Shown here piece after piece: positions 24,509 through 32,816 of a stretch of DNA of 64,000 bases (position 1 is its first letter; the number at the start of each line of letters is the position of its first letter). The translations under genes were made by a program, and so were the position numbers. Below the pieces are notes generated by a model, which made no database searches, was not told the DNA's origin, and saw only the letters and a program-made list of their open reading frames with translations. The DNA comes from Bombella pluederhausensis (GTDB lineage Bacteria > Pseudomonadota > Alphaproteobacteria > Acetobacterales > Acetobacteraceae): positions 62,001-126,000 of the forward strand of contig NZ_JANIDY010000001.1 of assembly GCF_026385525.1 (NCBI RefSeq), in the 5' to 3' direction.

Positions 24509-27220
24509 TTAGAAAGGAAGATCATCCTCGCTTAGGGGAGCCTTTGGTGCTTCTTTCTTGCTTGCTGTGCTTTTTGTGGTCTTGGCTGCGGTCTTCCTTT
24601 TGGTCGTGCTGGCCGCCTTGGTCTTCGTGGCCGTTGTTTTCTTGGTGGTGGCTTTTTTGGTTGTGGTCTTTTTCGTAGCTGTTTTCTTGGTAGTCGTTTT
24701 GCGTCCACCCTTCAGCGATTTGCCTTTTTCTTCCAGCAGGGTGAGGGCGTCTTCCAGCGTTACATCATCCATTGAGTCTCCCTTGGGGAGGGTGGCAACG
24801 GTCTGGCCGTGCTGCACATAGGGGCCAAAGCGTCCCTTACGGACCATGACAGCCTCGCCATCCTTGGGGTGTGTCCCCAGCGTACGGATGGAGGCGAGTT
24901 TCTTGGCCAGAGCATCCACAGCTCGGTTCAGCCCGATGGTCAGGACATCATCGTCCTTGCTGAGCGTGCCATAGATGCTGCCCATTTTGACGAACGGACC
25001 GAAGCGGCCGAGGCCAGCGGTAATCATCTCGCCCGTTTCCGGATGAGGACCGACTTCACGGGGGAGAGAGAGCAGACCTATAGCCTCCTCAAGGGTCAGT
25101 TCTTCACCATTGCGATCTTTGGGAATGGTGGCCCGTTTCGGCTTGGCTTTTTTATCTTCGGGGTCCGGTTCGCCACGCTGGACATACAACCCATAAGGCC
25201 CACGGCGGAGGGTGATGTCTTCCCCCGTGGCAGGGTCATGGCCCAGAAGGCGCATTCCATCAGGCAGGGCGGAGTCTTCACCGTTATCAACGGTCAGGGG
25301 CCGGGTAACACGGCATTCCGGGTAGTTGGAACAGCCAAGGAAGGCCCCATGCCGCCCCAGCTTGAGGCCCAGACGTCCATCAGAGCAGGACGGGCAGTGG
25401 CGGGGGTCGCTGCCATCTGGCCGTGGTGGGAAGAAATGATTACCGAGGTCCTGATCCAGCGCATCAATGACATCGGAAATTTTCAGGTCTTTTGTTTTGG
25501 CAACCGTGGCGGAGAAGTCATGCCAGAAGGCGGACATGACATCATGCCAGTCAGCCCGACCGTCAGAAATATCATCCAGCTGCGTCTCCAGCGAGGCGGT
25601 GAAGCCTGTATCCACATAACGCTGGAAGAAGGAGGTCAGGAAGGCTGTGACCAGCCGTCCTCTGTCTTCCGGGACAAAGCGGCGGGCGTCAAGACGCACA
25701 TAATTGCGGTCCCGCAGAACGCTGAGAATGGAAGCATAGGTGGAAGGCCGCCCGATGCCGATTTCTTCCATCTTCTTGACCAGTGACGCCTCGGAATAGC
25801 GGGGCGGCGGCTGGGTGAAGTGCTGTTCGGCTTTTACATCTTTCGTGCCCAGACGGTCGCCTTCTTCCATGGCAGGCAGGAGGCGGTTCTGGTCGTCATC
25901 GCCGCCTTTTTCCTTGTCATCATGCCCTTCGATATAGAGCTTCAGGAAGCCATCGAAAGCAATGATGGAGCCGGTAGCCCGCAGCAGGGTCTGTTCCTTG
26001 TCATCTCCGATGGTAATGGCAGTCTGGTCCAGTGCCGCGGACTGCATCTGAGAGGCCACGGCCCGTTTCCAGATCAGTTCATAGAGGCGTTTTTGATCGG
26101 CTGTAAGGACAGAGGAGACCGCCGCAGGGGTACGGGATACATCAGTCGGGCGGATGGCTTCATGGGCCTCCTGTGCGTTCTTGGCTTTTGTAGCGTAGGA
26201 ACGTGGTTTGTCCGGGCAGTAATCGTTCCCGAAAGTAGAATTGATATGGGAACGGATGGCCTGCACGGCTTCTGAAGCCATTGTGACGCCATCTGTACGC
26301 ATATAGGTAATGAGACCGACCGTCTCACCATTCAGGTCTACACCTTCATAGAGCTGCTGAGCGGTGCGCATGGTGGTCTGTGCGCTCATGCCCAGCTTGC
26401 GGGAGGCTTCCTGCTGGAGTGTGGAGGTGGTGAAAGGCGGTGCCGGGTTACGGCGTGTCCGTTTGCGCTCGATCTTCCGCACGCTGAGCGCAGAGGAGCG
26501 GACCAGATCACGGGCCTTATGGGCCGTTTCTTCATTGGGGAGGGCAAACTGGTCGAGCTTCTTACCCTCAAGGTGGGTCAGCTTTGCCGTAAAGTCCGCT
26601 TTGGCAGGAGTCGTGAAAAGACCCTCCACACTCCAATATTCTCTGGGCTTGAAGACCTCAATTTCTGCTTCCCGCTCACAGATCAGGCGCAGGGCAACGG
26701 ACTGGACACGCCCTGCACTGCGGCTGCCGGGCAGCTTGCGCCAGAGAACGGGAGACAGGGTAAAGCCGACCAGATAATCCAGCGCACGGCGGGCCAGATA
26801 GGCGTCAATCAGAGGACGGTCCAGCGTGCGAGGGGCTTTCATAGCCGCAGCGATGGCGTTCTTGGTGATCTCGTTGAAGGTGACCCGTTCGACCTCAATG
26901 TCCTTGAGAAGCTTCTTCTCCTCAAGGGCACTGCGGACATGCCACGAGATTGCTTCGCCTTCTCTGTCCGGGTCGGTGGCGAGAATCAGTTTGCTGGCAC
27001 CTTTGAGCGCCTTGGCAATGGTGGCGATCTGCTTGGAGCCACGTTCATCGGTCTGCCATGACATGGCAAAGTTCTCATCAGGGCGAACACTGCCGTCTTT
27101 GGGGGGAAGGTCCCGCACATGACCGAAAGAGGCGATGACGGTATAATCGCTGCCGAGATAACGGTTGATGGTCTTTGCCTTGGCAGGGCTTTCGACAACC
27201 ACAACATTCTTCACTGCCAT
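24509..27220 (-). CDS. topA: DNA topoisomerase I
   Basis: This 903-aa type IA topoisomerase begins with a TOPRIM domain ('VVVESPAKAKTINRYLGSDY', 'LATDPDREGEAISWHV'). It has the active-site tyrosine in 'GLITYMRTDGV' and the capping segment 'EIGIGRPSTYASILSVLRDR'. One four-cysteine zinc ribbon ('CPSCSDGRLGLKLGRHG', 'CSNYPEC') is followed by several TopA_C repeats, each with 'GRFGPFV' or 'GRFGPYVQHG'. The last 70 residues are a Lys/Thr/Ala repeat tail typical of alphaproteobacterial enzymes and likely to bind DNA. It relaxes negative supercoils. It follows dprA by 56 nt. Confidence 0.96.
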   Translation of the reverse strand: MAVKNVVVVESPAKAKTINRYLGSDYTVIASFGHVRDLPPKDGSVRPDENFAMSWQTDERGSKQIATIAKALKGASKLILATDPDREGEAISWHVRSALEEKKLLKDIEVERVTFNEITKNAIAAAMKAPRTLDRPLIDAYLARRALDYLVGFTLSPVLWRKLPGSRSAGRVQSVALRLICEREAEIEVFKPREYWSVEGLFTTPAKADFTAKLTHLEGKKLDQFALPNEETAHKARDLVRSSALSVRKIERKRTRRNPAPPFTTSTLQQEASRKLGMSAQTTMRTAQQLYEGVDLNGETVGLITYMRTDGVTMASEAVQAIRSHINSTFGNDYCPDKPRSYATKAKNAQEAHEAIRPTDVSRTPAAVSSVLTADQKRLYELIWKRAVASQMQSAALDQTAITIGDDKEQTLLRATGSIIAFDGFLKLYIEGHDDKEKGGDDDQNRLLPAMEEGDRLGTKDVKAEQHFTQPPPRYSEASLVKKMEEIGIGRPSTYASILSVLRDRNYVRLDARRFVPEDRGRLVTAFLTSFFQRYVDTGFTASLETQLDDISDGRADWHDVMSAFWHDFSATVAKTKDLKISDVIDALDQDLGNHFFPPRPDGSDPRHCPSCSDGRLGLKLGRHGAFLGCSNYPECRVTRPLTVDNGEDSALPDGMRLLGHDPATGEDITLRRGPYGLYVQRGEPDPEDKKAKPKRATIPKDRNGEELTLEEAIGLLSLPREVGPHPETGEMITAGLGRFGPFVKMGSIYGTLSKDDDVLTIGLNRAVDALAKKLASIRTLGTHPKDGEAVMVRKGRFGPYVQHGQTVATLPKGDSMDDVTLEDALTLLEEKGKSLKGGRKTTTKKTATKKTTTKKATTKKTTATKTKAASTTKRKTAAKTTKSTASKKEAPKAPLSEDDLPF

Positions 27221-27276
27221 GAGTTCTTCCCGGTCTCTGGTGTCCTGACGATAAGGCTGCTTATGGCCGATGCCCG

Positions 27277-28554
27277 CTAGCTGAGAAGTGTGACCTGTCC
27301 ATCCTCATGGCGTTGGACAGCCCCGTTTATTTCCAGCTCGATGAGTATTGCCGCAACTGCTGAGATGGACAACTGACAGCGTGATGCAATCTCGTCAACA
27401 GTGGAGGGGGTATGCGCAAGGAGTGACAGGACATTTTTTTCGTCAGGACTCTGCGTGTTTTGCCCCGTCATGGGCGTTTTTTCGGCAGCAGGCAGGGCTG
27501 ATATGCTGGGGGCCTGTTCTGGTTCCTGAGGGGTGGGAGGGTCTTCCACCATGGTGAAAAGGGAAGGTTGCAGCGAGGGCGGCCTCCCCCAAGGGGCGAG
27601 TATCCGGTCGGGCGGGGTGGTGTCTTTCAAGGCGGTGAGAATGTCCTGAAACTGCTCGACCAGGATGGCTTTGTTCTGTTTCAGCAGATCATTGCCGCCA
27701 CTAGACCGTGGATCGCCGGGAAAGCCGGGAACAGCAAAAAGAAGCCGCTGGAAGGTCAGTGCGAGTCGGGCCGTGATGAGTGTGCCGGACCGTCTCGCCG
27801 CTTCCACCAGAAGGCAGCCTTGGGAGAGACCGGCAATGAGGTGGTTGCGCCGTGGGAAATGGCGGGCATTGGCCGGCATGCCAGGGGGATATTCCGTAAT
27901 CAGGCACCCTTGCCGGGCTATGTCTGCCTGTAATTGGGCATGTTCGGGCGGATAGGTGATGTCCAACCCACCGGGTAGGGCCGCAACAGTTCGGCCAAAG
28001 AGCAAGGCACCACGATGGGCCGCACCATCAATGCCACGGGCAAGACCGGATATGATAGTCAGGCCAGCTTCAGCCAGACCGGCCGCAAAATCTTCTGTTA
28101 GATTCAGGGCTGGATTGGACGCTTTGCGGGCGCCGACAATGGCTAGAGAGGGTGCTGAAAGCAGGGCGGTATTCCCCTGTGCAAACAGAAGAATGGGCGC
28201 ATTAGGCAAGGCTGCGAGACGGTGCGGATAAGCTGCATCAGAGCGCAGAAGGTGGCAGCCCCCCTGTTTGTCCAGCCAAGCTATTTCATCTTCCATCTGG
28301 GTAATGGAGGGAATAGCTGGTGTTGGTCGGTCTGAAAGGCGGGCGCGAACAGGCAAGGCGGCAATAGCCTGTTCTGCCGTACCATAGAGACCCATCAGCT
28401 TGCTGAAGGTTGCCGTGCCAATCCCTTTGGTACGGGCCAGCCGGAGCTGGGCCAGACGTTCCGTGATGGTTAGCCCTGCTTCCGGTGAGGAAGCAGGATT
28501 ATTTCTGCCCGACACGGGGTTCCGTCCCGCTACAGAGACGGGTGATGTTGCCAT
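27277..28554 (-). CDS. dprA: DNA processing protein DprA
   Basis: The 425-aa protein has an N-terminal SAM/HhH-like part ('RLARTKGIGTATFSKLMGLY'), a Rossmann core ('LAIVGARKASNPALNLTEDF', 'IISGLARGIDGAAHRGAL', 'TVAALPGGLDITYPPEHAQL', 'NHLIAGLSQGCLLVEAARRS', 'AVPGFPGDPRSSGGNDLLKQ') and a C-terminal winged helix ('HTPSTVDEIASRCQLSISAV'). It loads RecA on incoming single-stranded DNA during natural transformation. Its start overlaps the plsY end by 56 nt, so the true start may be a little downstream. comEC lies nearby on the other strand. Confidence 0.93.
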   Translation of the reverse strand: MATSPVSVAGRNPVSGRNNPASSPEAGLTITERLAQLRLARTKGIGTATFSKLMGLYGTAEQAIAALPVRARLSDRPTPAIPSITQMEDEIAWLDKQGGCHLLRSDAAYPHRLAALPNAPILLFAQGNTALLSAPSLAIVGARKASNPALNLTEDFAAGLAEAGLTIISGLARGIDGAAHRGALLFGRTVAALPGGLDITYPPEHAQLQADIARQGCLITEYPPGMPANARHFPRRNHLIAGLSQGCLLVEAARRSGTLITARLALTFQRLLFAVPGFPGDPRSSGGNDLLKQNKAILVEQFQDILTALKDTTPPDRILAPWGRPPSLQPSLFTMVEDPPTPQEPEQAPSISALPAAEKTPMTGQNTQSPDEKNVLSLLAHTPSTVDEIASRCQLSISAVAAILIELEINGAVQRHEDGQVTLLS

Positions 28555-29134
28555 AATGGCGCAGGAGAATCAGCAGGGTAATCAGCGCTGCTGCAATGGG
28601 ACGGGCGGACATGATGGGCGCCAGAGAAAACGCTACCATCAGGAAGGGAGCCGCCAGAAAGGCCAGCAGTGCCCCGACCGAGGAAATCTTGCTCAGCCGG
28701 ACACCGGCCAGCCACAGCAGGGTACAGAGCAGCCCGACCGGCCAGCACATACCCCAGAAGACGCCGATTCCGGTTGCAACCCCTTTGCCACCCCGAAAGC
28801 CCAGCCATATGGGAAAGCAGTGCCCCAGCACGGCCGCACAGCCCGCAACGGAGAGGCACAGGGCCGTGTTATGTGGGGAGAGGGCCTGCGCCAGCAGGAC
28901 GGCGAGCAGCCCCTTGAAGGCATCCAGCAGCAGGGTCGCTGCGGCGAGTCCTTTACGGCCTGTCCGCAGCACATTGGTGGCCCCGATATTGCCGGAGCCG
29001 ATACGCCGTATGTCCCCTTGCCCACTCAGAGCTGTGAGCAGCAGCCCGAACGGGATGCTGCCCATTCCATAGGCGGCCAGAGCAATGACGGGAAGGCTGG
29101 GGGGCATGAGGGTCCATGTCAGGATACCACTCAT
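28499..29134 (-). CDS. plsY: Acyl-phosphate:glycerol-3-phosphate acyltransferase
   Basis: The 211-aa inner-membrane enzyme has the three PlsY loops: 'YGMGSIPFGLLL', 'RIGSGNIGATNVLRTGRKGL' and 'WLGFRGGKGVATGIGVF', plus 'LRHYGNITRL' near the C-terminus. About five membrane helices separate them. It makes lysophosphatidate from acyl-phosphate and glycerol-3-phosphate. The start overlaps the pyrC stop by ATGA and the end overlaps dprA. Confidence 0.94.
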   Translation of the reverse strand: MSGILTWTLMPPSLPVIALAAYGMGSIPFGLLLTALSGQGDIRRIGSGNIGATNVLRTGRKGLAAATLLLDAFKGLLAVLLAQALSPHNTALCLSVAGCAAVLGHCFPIWLGFRGGKGVATGIGVFWGMCWPVGLLCTLLWLAGVRLSKISSVGALLAFLAAPFLMVAFSLAPIMSARPIAAALITLLILLRHYGNITRLCSGTEPRVGQK

Positions 29135-30408
29135 GAAGGGAGGCCTTCGGCGGTATAGACTTCTCTGCCATGGTGGAAGGTGCGCAGGACACGCCCCTTG
29201 AGGGTCCGGCCATCAAAGGGGGTGTTCTGGGCCCGACCGGGCAGGCTGCCTGCCGTGACGGTCCACTCTTCTTCCGGGTCGAACAGGCAGAGGTCCGCTG
29301 CTGCGCCGATGCTGAGCGTACCAGCTTCCAGCCCCAGCAGGCGGGCGGGGGCTACGGTAAGCAGGCGCAGGGCGTCCAGCAGAGGCAGGCCAGCCTGAAG
29401 CGTGACACCCAGCAGGGTGACGAGGCCGGTTCCGCCCGCACGGGCCTGTGCGAAGGGGAGACGCTTGTCATCGGCATCAGCCGGACTGTGATCGGAGGCG
29501 ATGGCATCAATGGTGCCATCAGCCAGACCAGCCAGAACGGCCTGACGGTCAGCTTCCAGCCGCAGCGGCGGGGACAGCTTGGCGTAGGTACGGAAATCGC
29601 CAATATCCGCTTCTGTCATGGCGAAATAGGGCGGGGCTGTATCACAGGTGACCCGGATTCCCCGCTTCTTGGCATCAGCAATCAGGCTGAGAGCCTCACC
29701 TGTGGAGATATGTCCGAAATGAATGCGTGCCCCGGTCAGTTCGGCAAGGCGGAGGTCACGGGCGACCATCATGGCCTCGGCACAGGCGGGAATCTGCGGC
29801 AGACCCATTTTCACGGCCTGCGGGCTGGCTGTGGCACAACCGCCGCTGGCAAGTGAAGGGTCTTCCGGGTGCAGCACGATGACCGTATCCAGAAAACCGG
29901 AATAGGCCAGCAGATTCCGCATCTGCTTGGTGTCGGCAATGGCACGGGCACCATCGGTGAAGCCGACTGCACCAGCCTTTTTCAGCAGACCGATTTCGGC
30001 CATATCCTTACCGGCACAGCCTTTTGTCAGCGCCCCGTAGGGATGGATGGAGACAAGGCCAGTCTCCTCGCCACGGCGGCGGATGTAATGAACAAGGGCT
30101 GGGTTATCAATGGCCGGGTCGGTATCGGGTAGCAGGGCAAGGGAGGTGATGCCTCCTGCCACGGCAGCCTGAATGCCGGAATCGATGCTTTCCCGATATT
30201 CTGCGCCCGGTTCGCCAAAGCTGGCCCGCATGTCCACGAGGCCGGGGCAGAGGACGGCGCCCTTGCCATCCACGATGCGGGCGGCCTTGGGTGTCTCCTT
30301 GGGGTCGATGGCAGCGATGCGGCCTTTTTCGACAAGCAGGCTCCCTTTGCTATCCTGCCCGGAGGCAGGATCAATCAACCGGACATTTTTAAAAAGGATA
30401 CTGCTCAT
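29131..30408 (-). CDS. pyrC: Dihydroorotase-like protein lacking metal ligands
   Basis: The 425-aa amidohydrolase-fold protein sits directly after pyrB (ATGA overlap) and clearly belongs to the type I dihydroorotase family ('[20 protein letters not shown]', '[20 protein letters not shown]', '[20 protein letters not shown]', '[20 protein letters not shown]'). However the canonical D-x-H-x-H-x-R-E-P-G reads D59-M-R61-A-S63-F-G-E-P-G, so both metal-binding histidines and the substrate arginine are gone. 'T-P-H-H' is also replaced by A-P-P-Y. It is probably the non-catalytic PyrC' type that holds aspartate transcarbamoylase, with the true dihydroorotase elsewhere. Confidence 0.85.
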   Translation of the reverse strand: MSSILFKNVRLIDPASGQDSKGSLLVEKGRIAAIDPKETPKAARIVDGKGAVLCPGLVDMRASFGEPGAEYRESIDSGIQAAVAGGITSLALLPDTDPAIDNPALVHYIRRRGEETGLVSIHPYGALTKGCAGKDMAEIGLLKKAGAVGFTDGARAIADTKQMRNLLAYSGFLDTVIVLHPEDPSLASGGCATASPQAVKMGLPQIPACAEAMMVARDLRLAELTGARIHFGHISTGEALSLIADAKKRGIRVTCDTAPPYFAMTEADIGDFRTYAKLSPPLRLEADRQAVLAGLADGTIDAIASDHSPADADDKRLPFAQARAGGTGLVTLLGVTLQAGLPLLDALRLLTVAPARLLGLEAGTLSIGAAADLCLFDPEEEWTVTAGSLPGRAQNTPFDGRTLKGRVLRTFHHGREVYTAEGLPS

Positions 30409-31343
30409 GCGGGATTCTTCATGCGGGAGAGACGGTCAAGCACGGCCATGCGGACGGCAACACCCATCTCGACCTGTTCAGAAATGACACTCTGGGGGGA
30501 GTCGGCGACATCGGAGGCAATTTCCACCCCCCGGTTCATCGGGCCGGGATGCATGACAAGAGCCCCCGGCTTGGCCAGAGCGAGACGGCGGCGGTCCAGC
30601 CCGAAAAGGGAGAAATATTCCCGGGCACTGGGCACAAGCCCGCTGCCCATGCGCTCCCGCTGGACACGGAGGCACATGGCAACGTCTGCATCCTTCAGGG
30701 CTTCATCAATGTCATGATGCAGGGTGACGCCGTCCAGTGTACCGAGCGCACCGGGGAGCAGGGTGGGCGGGCCTGCCAGATGGATGTCATTCCCCATCGC
30801 CCGCAGGAGATGGATATCCGAGCGGGCTACACGGCTATGGGCGATGTCCCCGCAGATGGCGATTTTCAGTCCGCTGAGGCGGCCGAAATGCCGCCGGATG
30901 GTCAGGCCATCCAGCAGGGCCTGTGTGGGGTGTTCGTGCATCCCGTCACCGGCATTGACGACACTGGCTTCAACCTTCTGCGAGAGCAGGGCCGGGGCGC
31001 CACTCTGGGCATGGCGGACGACCAGCAGGTCGCAATGCATGGCATTGAGGGTTGATGCCGTGTCCAGCAGGGTTTCCCCTTTATTGACCGAGCTTGTGGC
31101 CACGGTCATGTTCACCACATCGGCACCCAGCCTTTTGGCGGCCAGCTCGAAGCTGGTGCGTGTGCGTGTGCTGTCCTCAAAAAAGAGATTGATGACGGTA
31201 CGGCCCTGCAGCACGTCCCGCGGTGCATTGCGGGAGCGGCTGAGCAGGGCATAGCTCTCGGCAAGGTCTAGAAAAGGCGTGATGTCCTTTTCCGTCATGC
31301 CTTCAATGCCAAGAAGGTGGGGCGTGTGGTGTGCGGAGCTCAT
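30405..31343 (-). CDS. pyrB: Aspartate carbamoyltransferase catalytic subunit
   Basis: The 312-aa enzyme has the carbamoyl-phosphate site '[20 protein letters not shown]', the '[20 protein letters not shown]' block and '[20 protein letters not shown]', with '[12 protein letters not shown]' near the C-terminus. It catalyses the first committed step of pyrimidine synthesis. Overlaps of 4 nt with both gltX and pyrC imply a single transcript. No pyrI regulatory subunit is present. Confidence 0.95.
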   Translation of the reverse strand: MSSAHHTPHLLGIEGMTEKDITPFLDLAESYALLSRSRNAPRDVLQGRTVINLFFEDSTRTRTSFELAAKRLGADVVNMTVATSSVNKGETLLDTASTLNAMHCDLLVVRHAQSGAPALLSQKVEASVVNAGDGMHEHPTQALLDGLTIRRHFGRLSGLKIAICGDIAHSRVARSDIHLLRAMGNDIHLAGPPTLLPGALGTLDGVTLHHDIDEALKDADVAMCLRVQRERMGSGLVPSAREYFSLFGLDRRRLALAKPGALVMHPGPMNRGVEIASDVADSPQSVISEQVEMGVAVRMAVLDRLSRMKNPA

Positions 31344-32743
31344 GCGGACAGAACACTCCGGATGCGGGCGAGGACTTCATCACGCCCCAGTGCGGCGAGT
31401 GTGAGGTCGATGCCGGGGGAGGTTGTTGTGCCTGTCATGGCGGCACGGAGTGGCTGGGCAACGGCCCCCAGTTTCAGCTCATGCTCGGCAGCGAAAGCAC
31501 GCAGTGTGCTGTCGATTCCTTCAGCCGTGAAGGGCTCCAGCGCAGCGAGTTTTTCTTCCAGCCCTGCCAGAACCTTCTTGCCATCCTCGCCAAGATGTTT
31601 CTCGGCTTTGGGTGTGATGGTCAGCGGCAGGCGCAGACCTGTGAAAGAGGCATTGTCGGCCAGTTCCACGACTGTCTTGGCACGTTCCTTCAGCCCCGGC
31701 ATGAGGGCGAGGACACGGGCACGGACTGTCTCGTCATGGTCCAGATCGTCACGCTGTTCCAGACGCTGCATGACCAGAGCGGTCAGCCGTTCATCATCGG
31801 CACGGCGCATCCAGATGCCATTGAGGTGGCTGAGCTTGACGTAATCCATGCGGGACGGAGAACGGCCAATGCCATCCATGTCAAACAACTTGATCTGTTC
31901 TTCACGGTCCAGCACTTCCGCATCGCCGTGTCCCCAGCCGAGGCGCAGCAGATAGTTGCAGAGGGCTTCCGGCAGGATGCCTTCTTCACGGAAGTCCACG
32001 ACAGACTGGGCACCGTGACGCTTGGAAAGCTTGGCTCCATCCGGCCCATGAATGAGCGGCAGATGGGCGAATTCCGGCAGGTCCCAGCCCATGGCCCGGT
32101 AGATCATGGCCTGACGGAAGGTGTTTGTCAGATGGTCGTCACCCCGCATGACATGGGTGATGCCCATATCATGGTCATCCACCACCACGGCGAGCAGATA
32201 GGTCGGTGTTCCATCGGAGCGGAGCAGGATGAGGTCATCCATTTCCGCATTGGCGACACGGACTTCCCCCTGCACGAGGTCCTTGATGATGGTCTCACCT
32301 TCCTTCGGGGCCTTGAGGCGGATGGCATAAGGGACGCCTTCCGGTGCCTCGGAAGGGTCACGGTCACGCCATGTGCCATCATAGCGGGGCGGGCGTTTTT
32401 CGGCACGGGCCTTTTCCCGCATGGCGGTCAGTTCTTCAGGCGTGCAATAGCAGCGATAGGCCATGCCCTTTTCCATCAGCTGCGCCACGACTTCCGCATG
32501 ACGGTCCTGCCGTGTGGCCTGAAAGACCGGCTCCTCGTCCCAGTCCAGCCCCATCCATTTCAGACCGTCAAAGATGACGTCCACGGCCTGTTGGGTGGAG
32601 CGCTCCCGGTCTGTATCCTCAATGCGGAGGACAAACTCTCCGCCGTGATGGCGGGCAAAGAGATAGTTGAACAGGGCAGCACGGGCATTGCCGATATGGA
32701 GCAGCCCGGTGGGCGAGGGAGCAAAACGGGTACGGATCTTCAT
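31340..32743 (-). CDS. gltX: Glutamyl-tRNA synthetase
   Basis: The 467-aa class I synthetase begins '[20 protein letters not shown]' with the HIGH-type motif and carries '[14 protein letters not shown]' as its KMSKS equivalent. The anticodon-binding domain fills the C-terminal third. The catalytic domain is of standard bacterial length. It is the first gene of the minus-strand cluster; 73 nt separate it from the divergent comEC, and that interval must hold the promoters for both. Confidence 0.95.
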   Translation of the reverse strand: MKIRTRFAPSPTGLLHIGNARAALFNYLFARHHGGEFVLRIEDTDRERSTQQAVDVIFDGLKWMGLDWDEEPVFQATRQDRHAEVVAQLMEKGMAYRCYCTPEELTAMREKARAEKRPPRYDGTWRDRDPSEAPEGVPYAIRLKAPKEGETIIKDLVQGEVRVANAEMDDLILLRSDGTPTYLLAVVVDDHDMGITHVMRGDDHLTNTFRQAMIYRAMGWDLPEFAHLPLIHGPDGAKLSKRHGAQSVVDFREEGILPEALCNYLLRLGWGHGDAEVLDREEQIKLFDMDGIGRSPSRMDYVKLSHLNGIWMRRADDERLTALVMQRLEQRDDLDHDETVRARVLALMPGLKERAKTVVELADNASFTGLRLPLTITPKAEKHLGEDGKKVLAGLEEKLAALEPFTAEGIDSTLRAFAAEHELKLGAVAQPLRAAMTGTTTSPGIDLTLAALGRDEVLARIRSVLSA

Positions 32744-32816
32744 GAGCAGGCCTTATAACATGCTGGGTTGGGGCGGGCTATCCACTTCAATGTGTCATCA
32801 TGGGTTTTAGCATAGA

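Noticed and set aside
24540-24720. Repeated Lys/Thr/Ala-coding sequence resembling a tandem repeat
   Set aside because: It is the known low-complexity C-terminal tail of alphaproteobacterial topoisomerase I.
31331-32758. 475-codon plus-strand open frame
   Set aside because: Mirror of gltX, which has all synthetase motifs.
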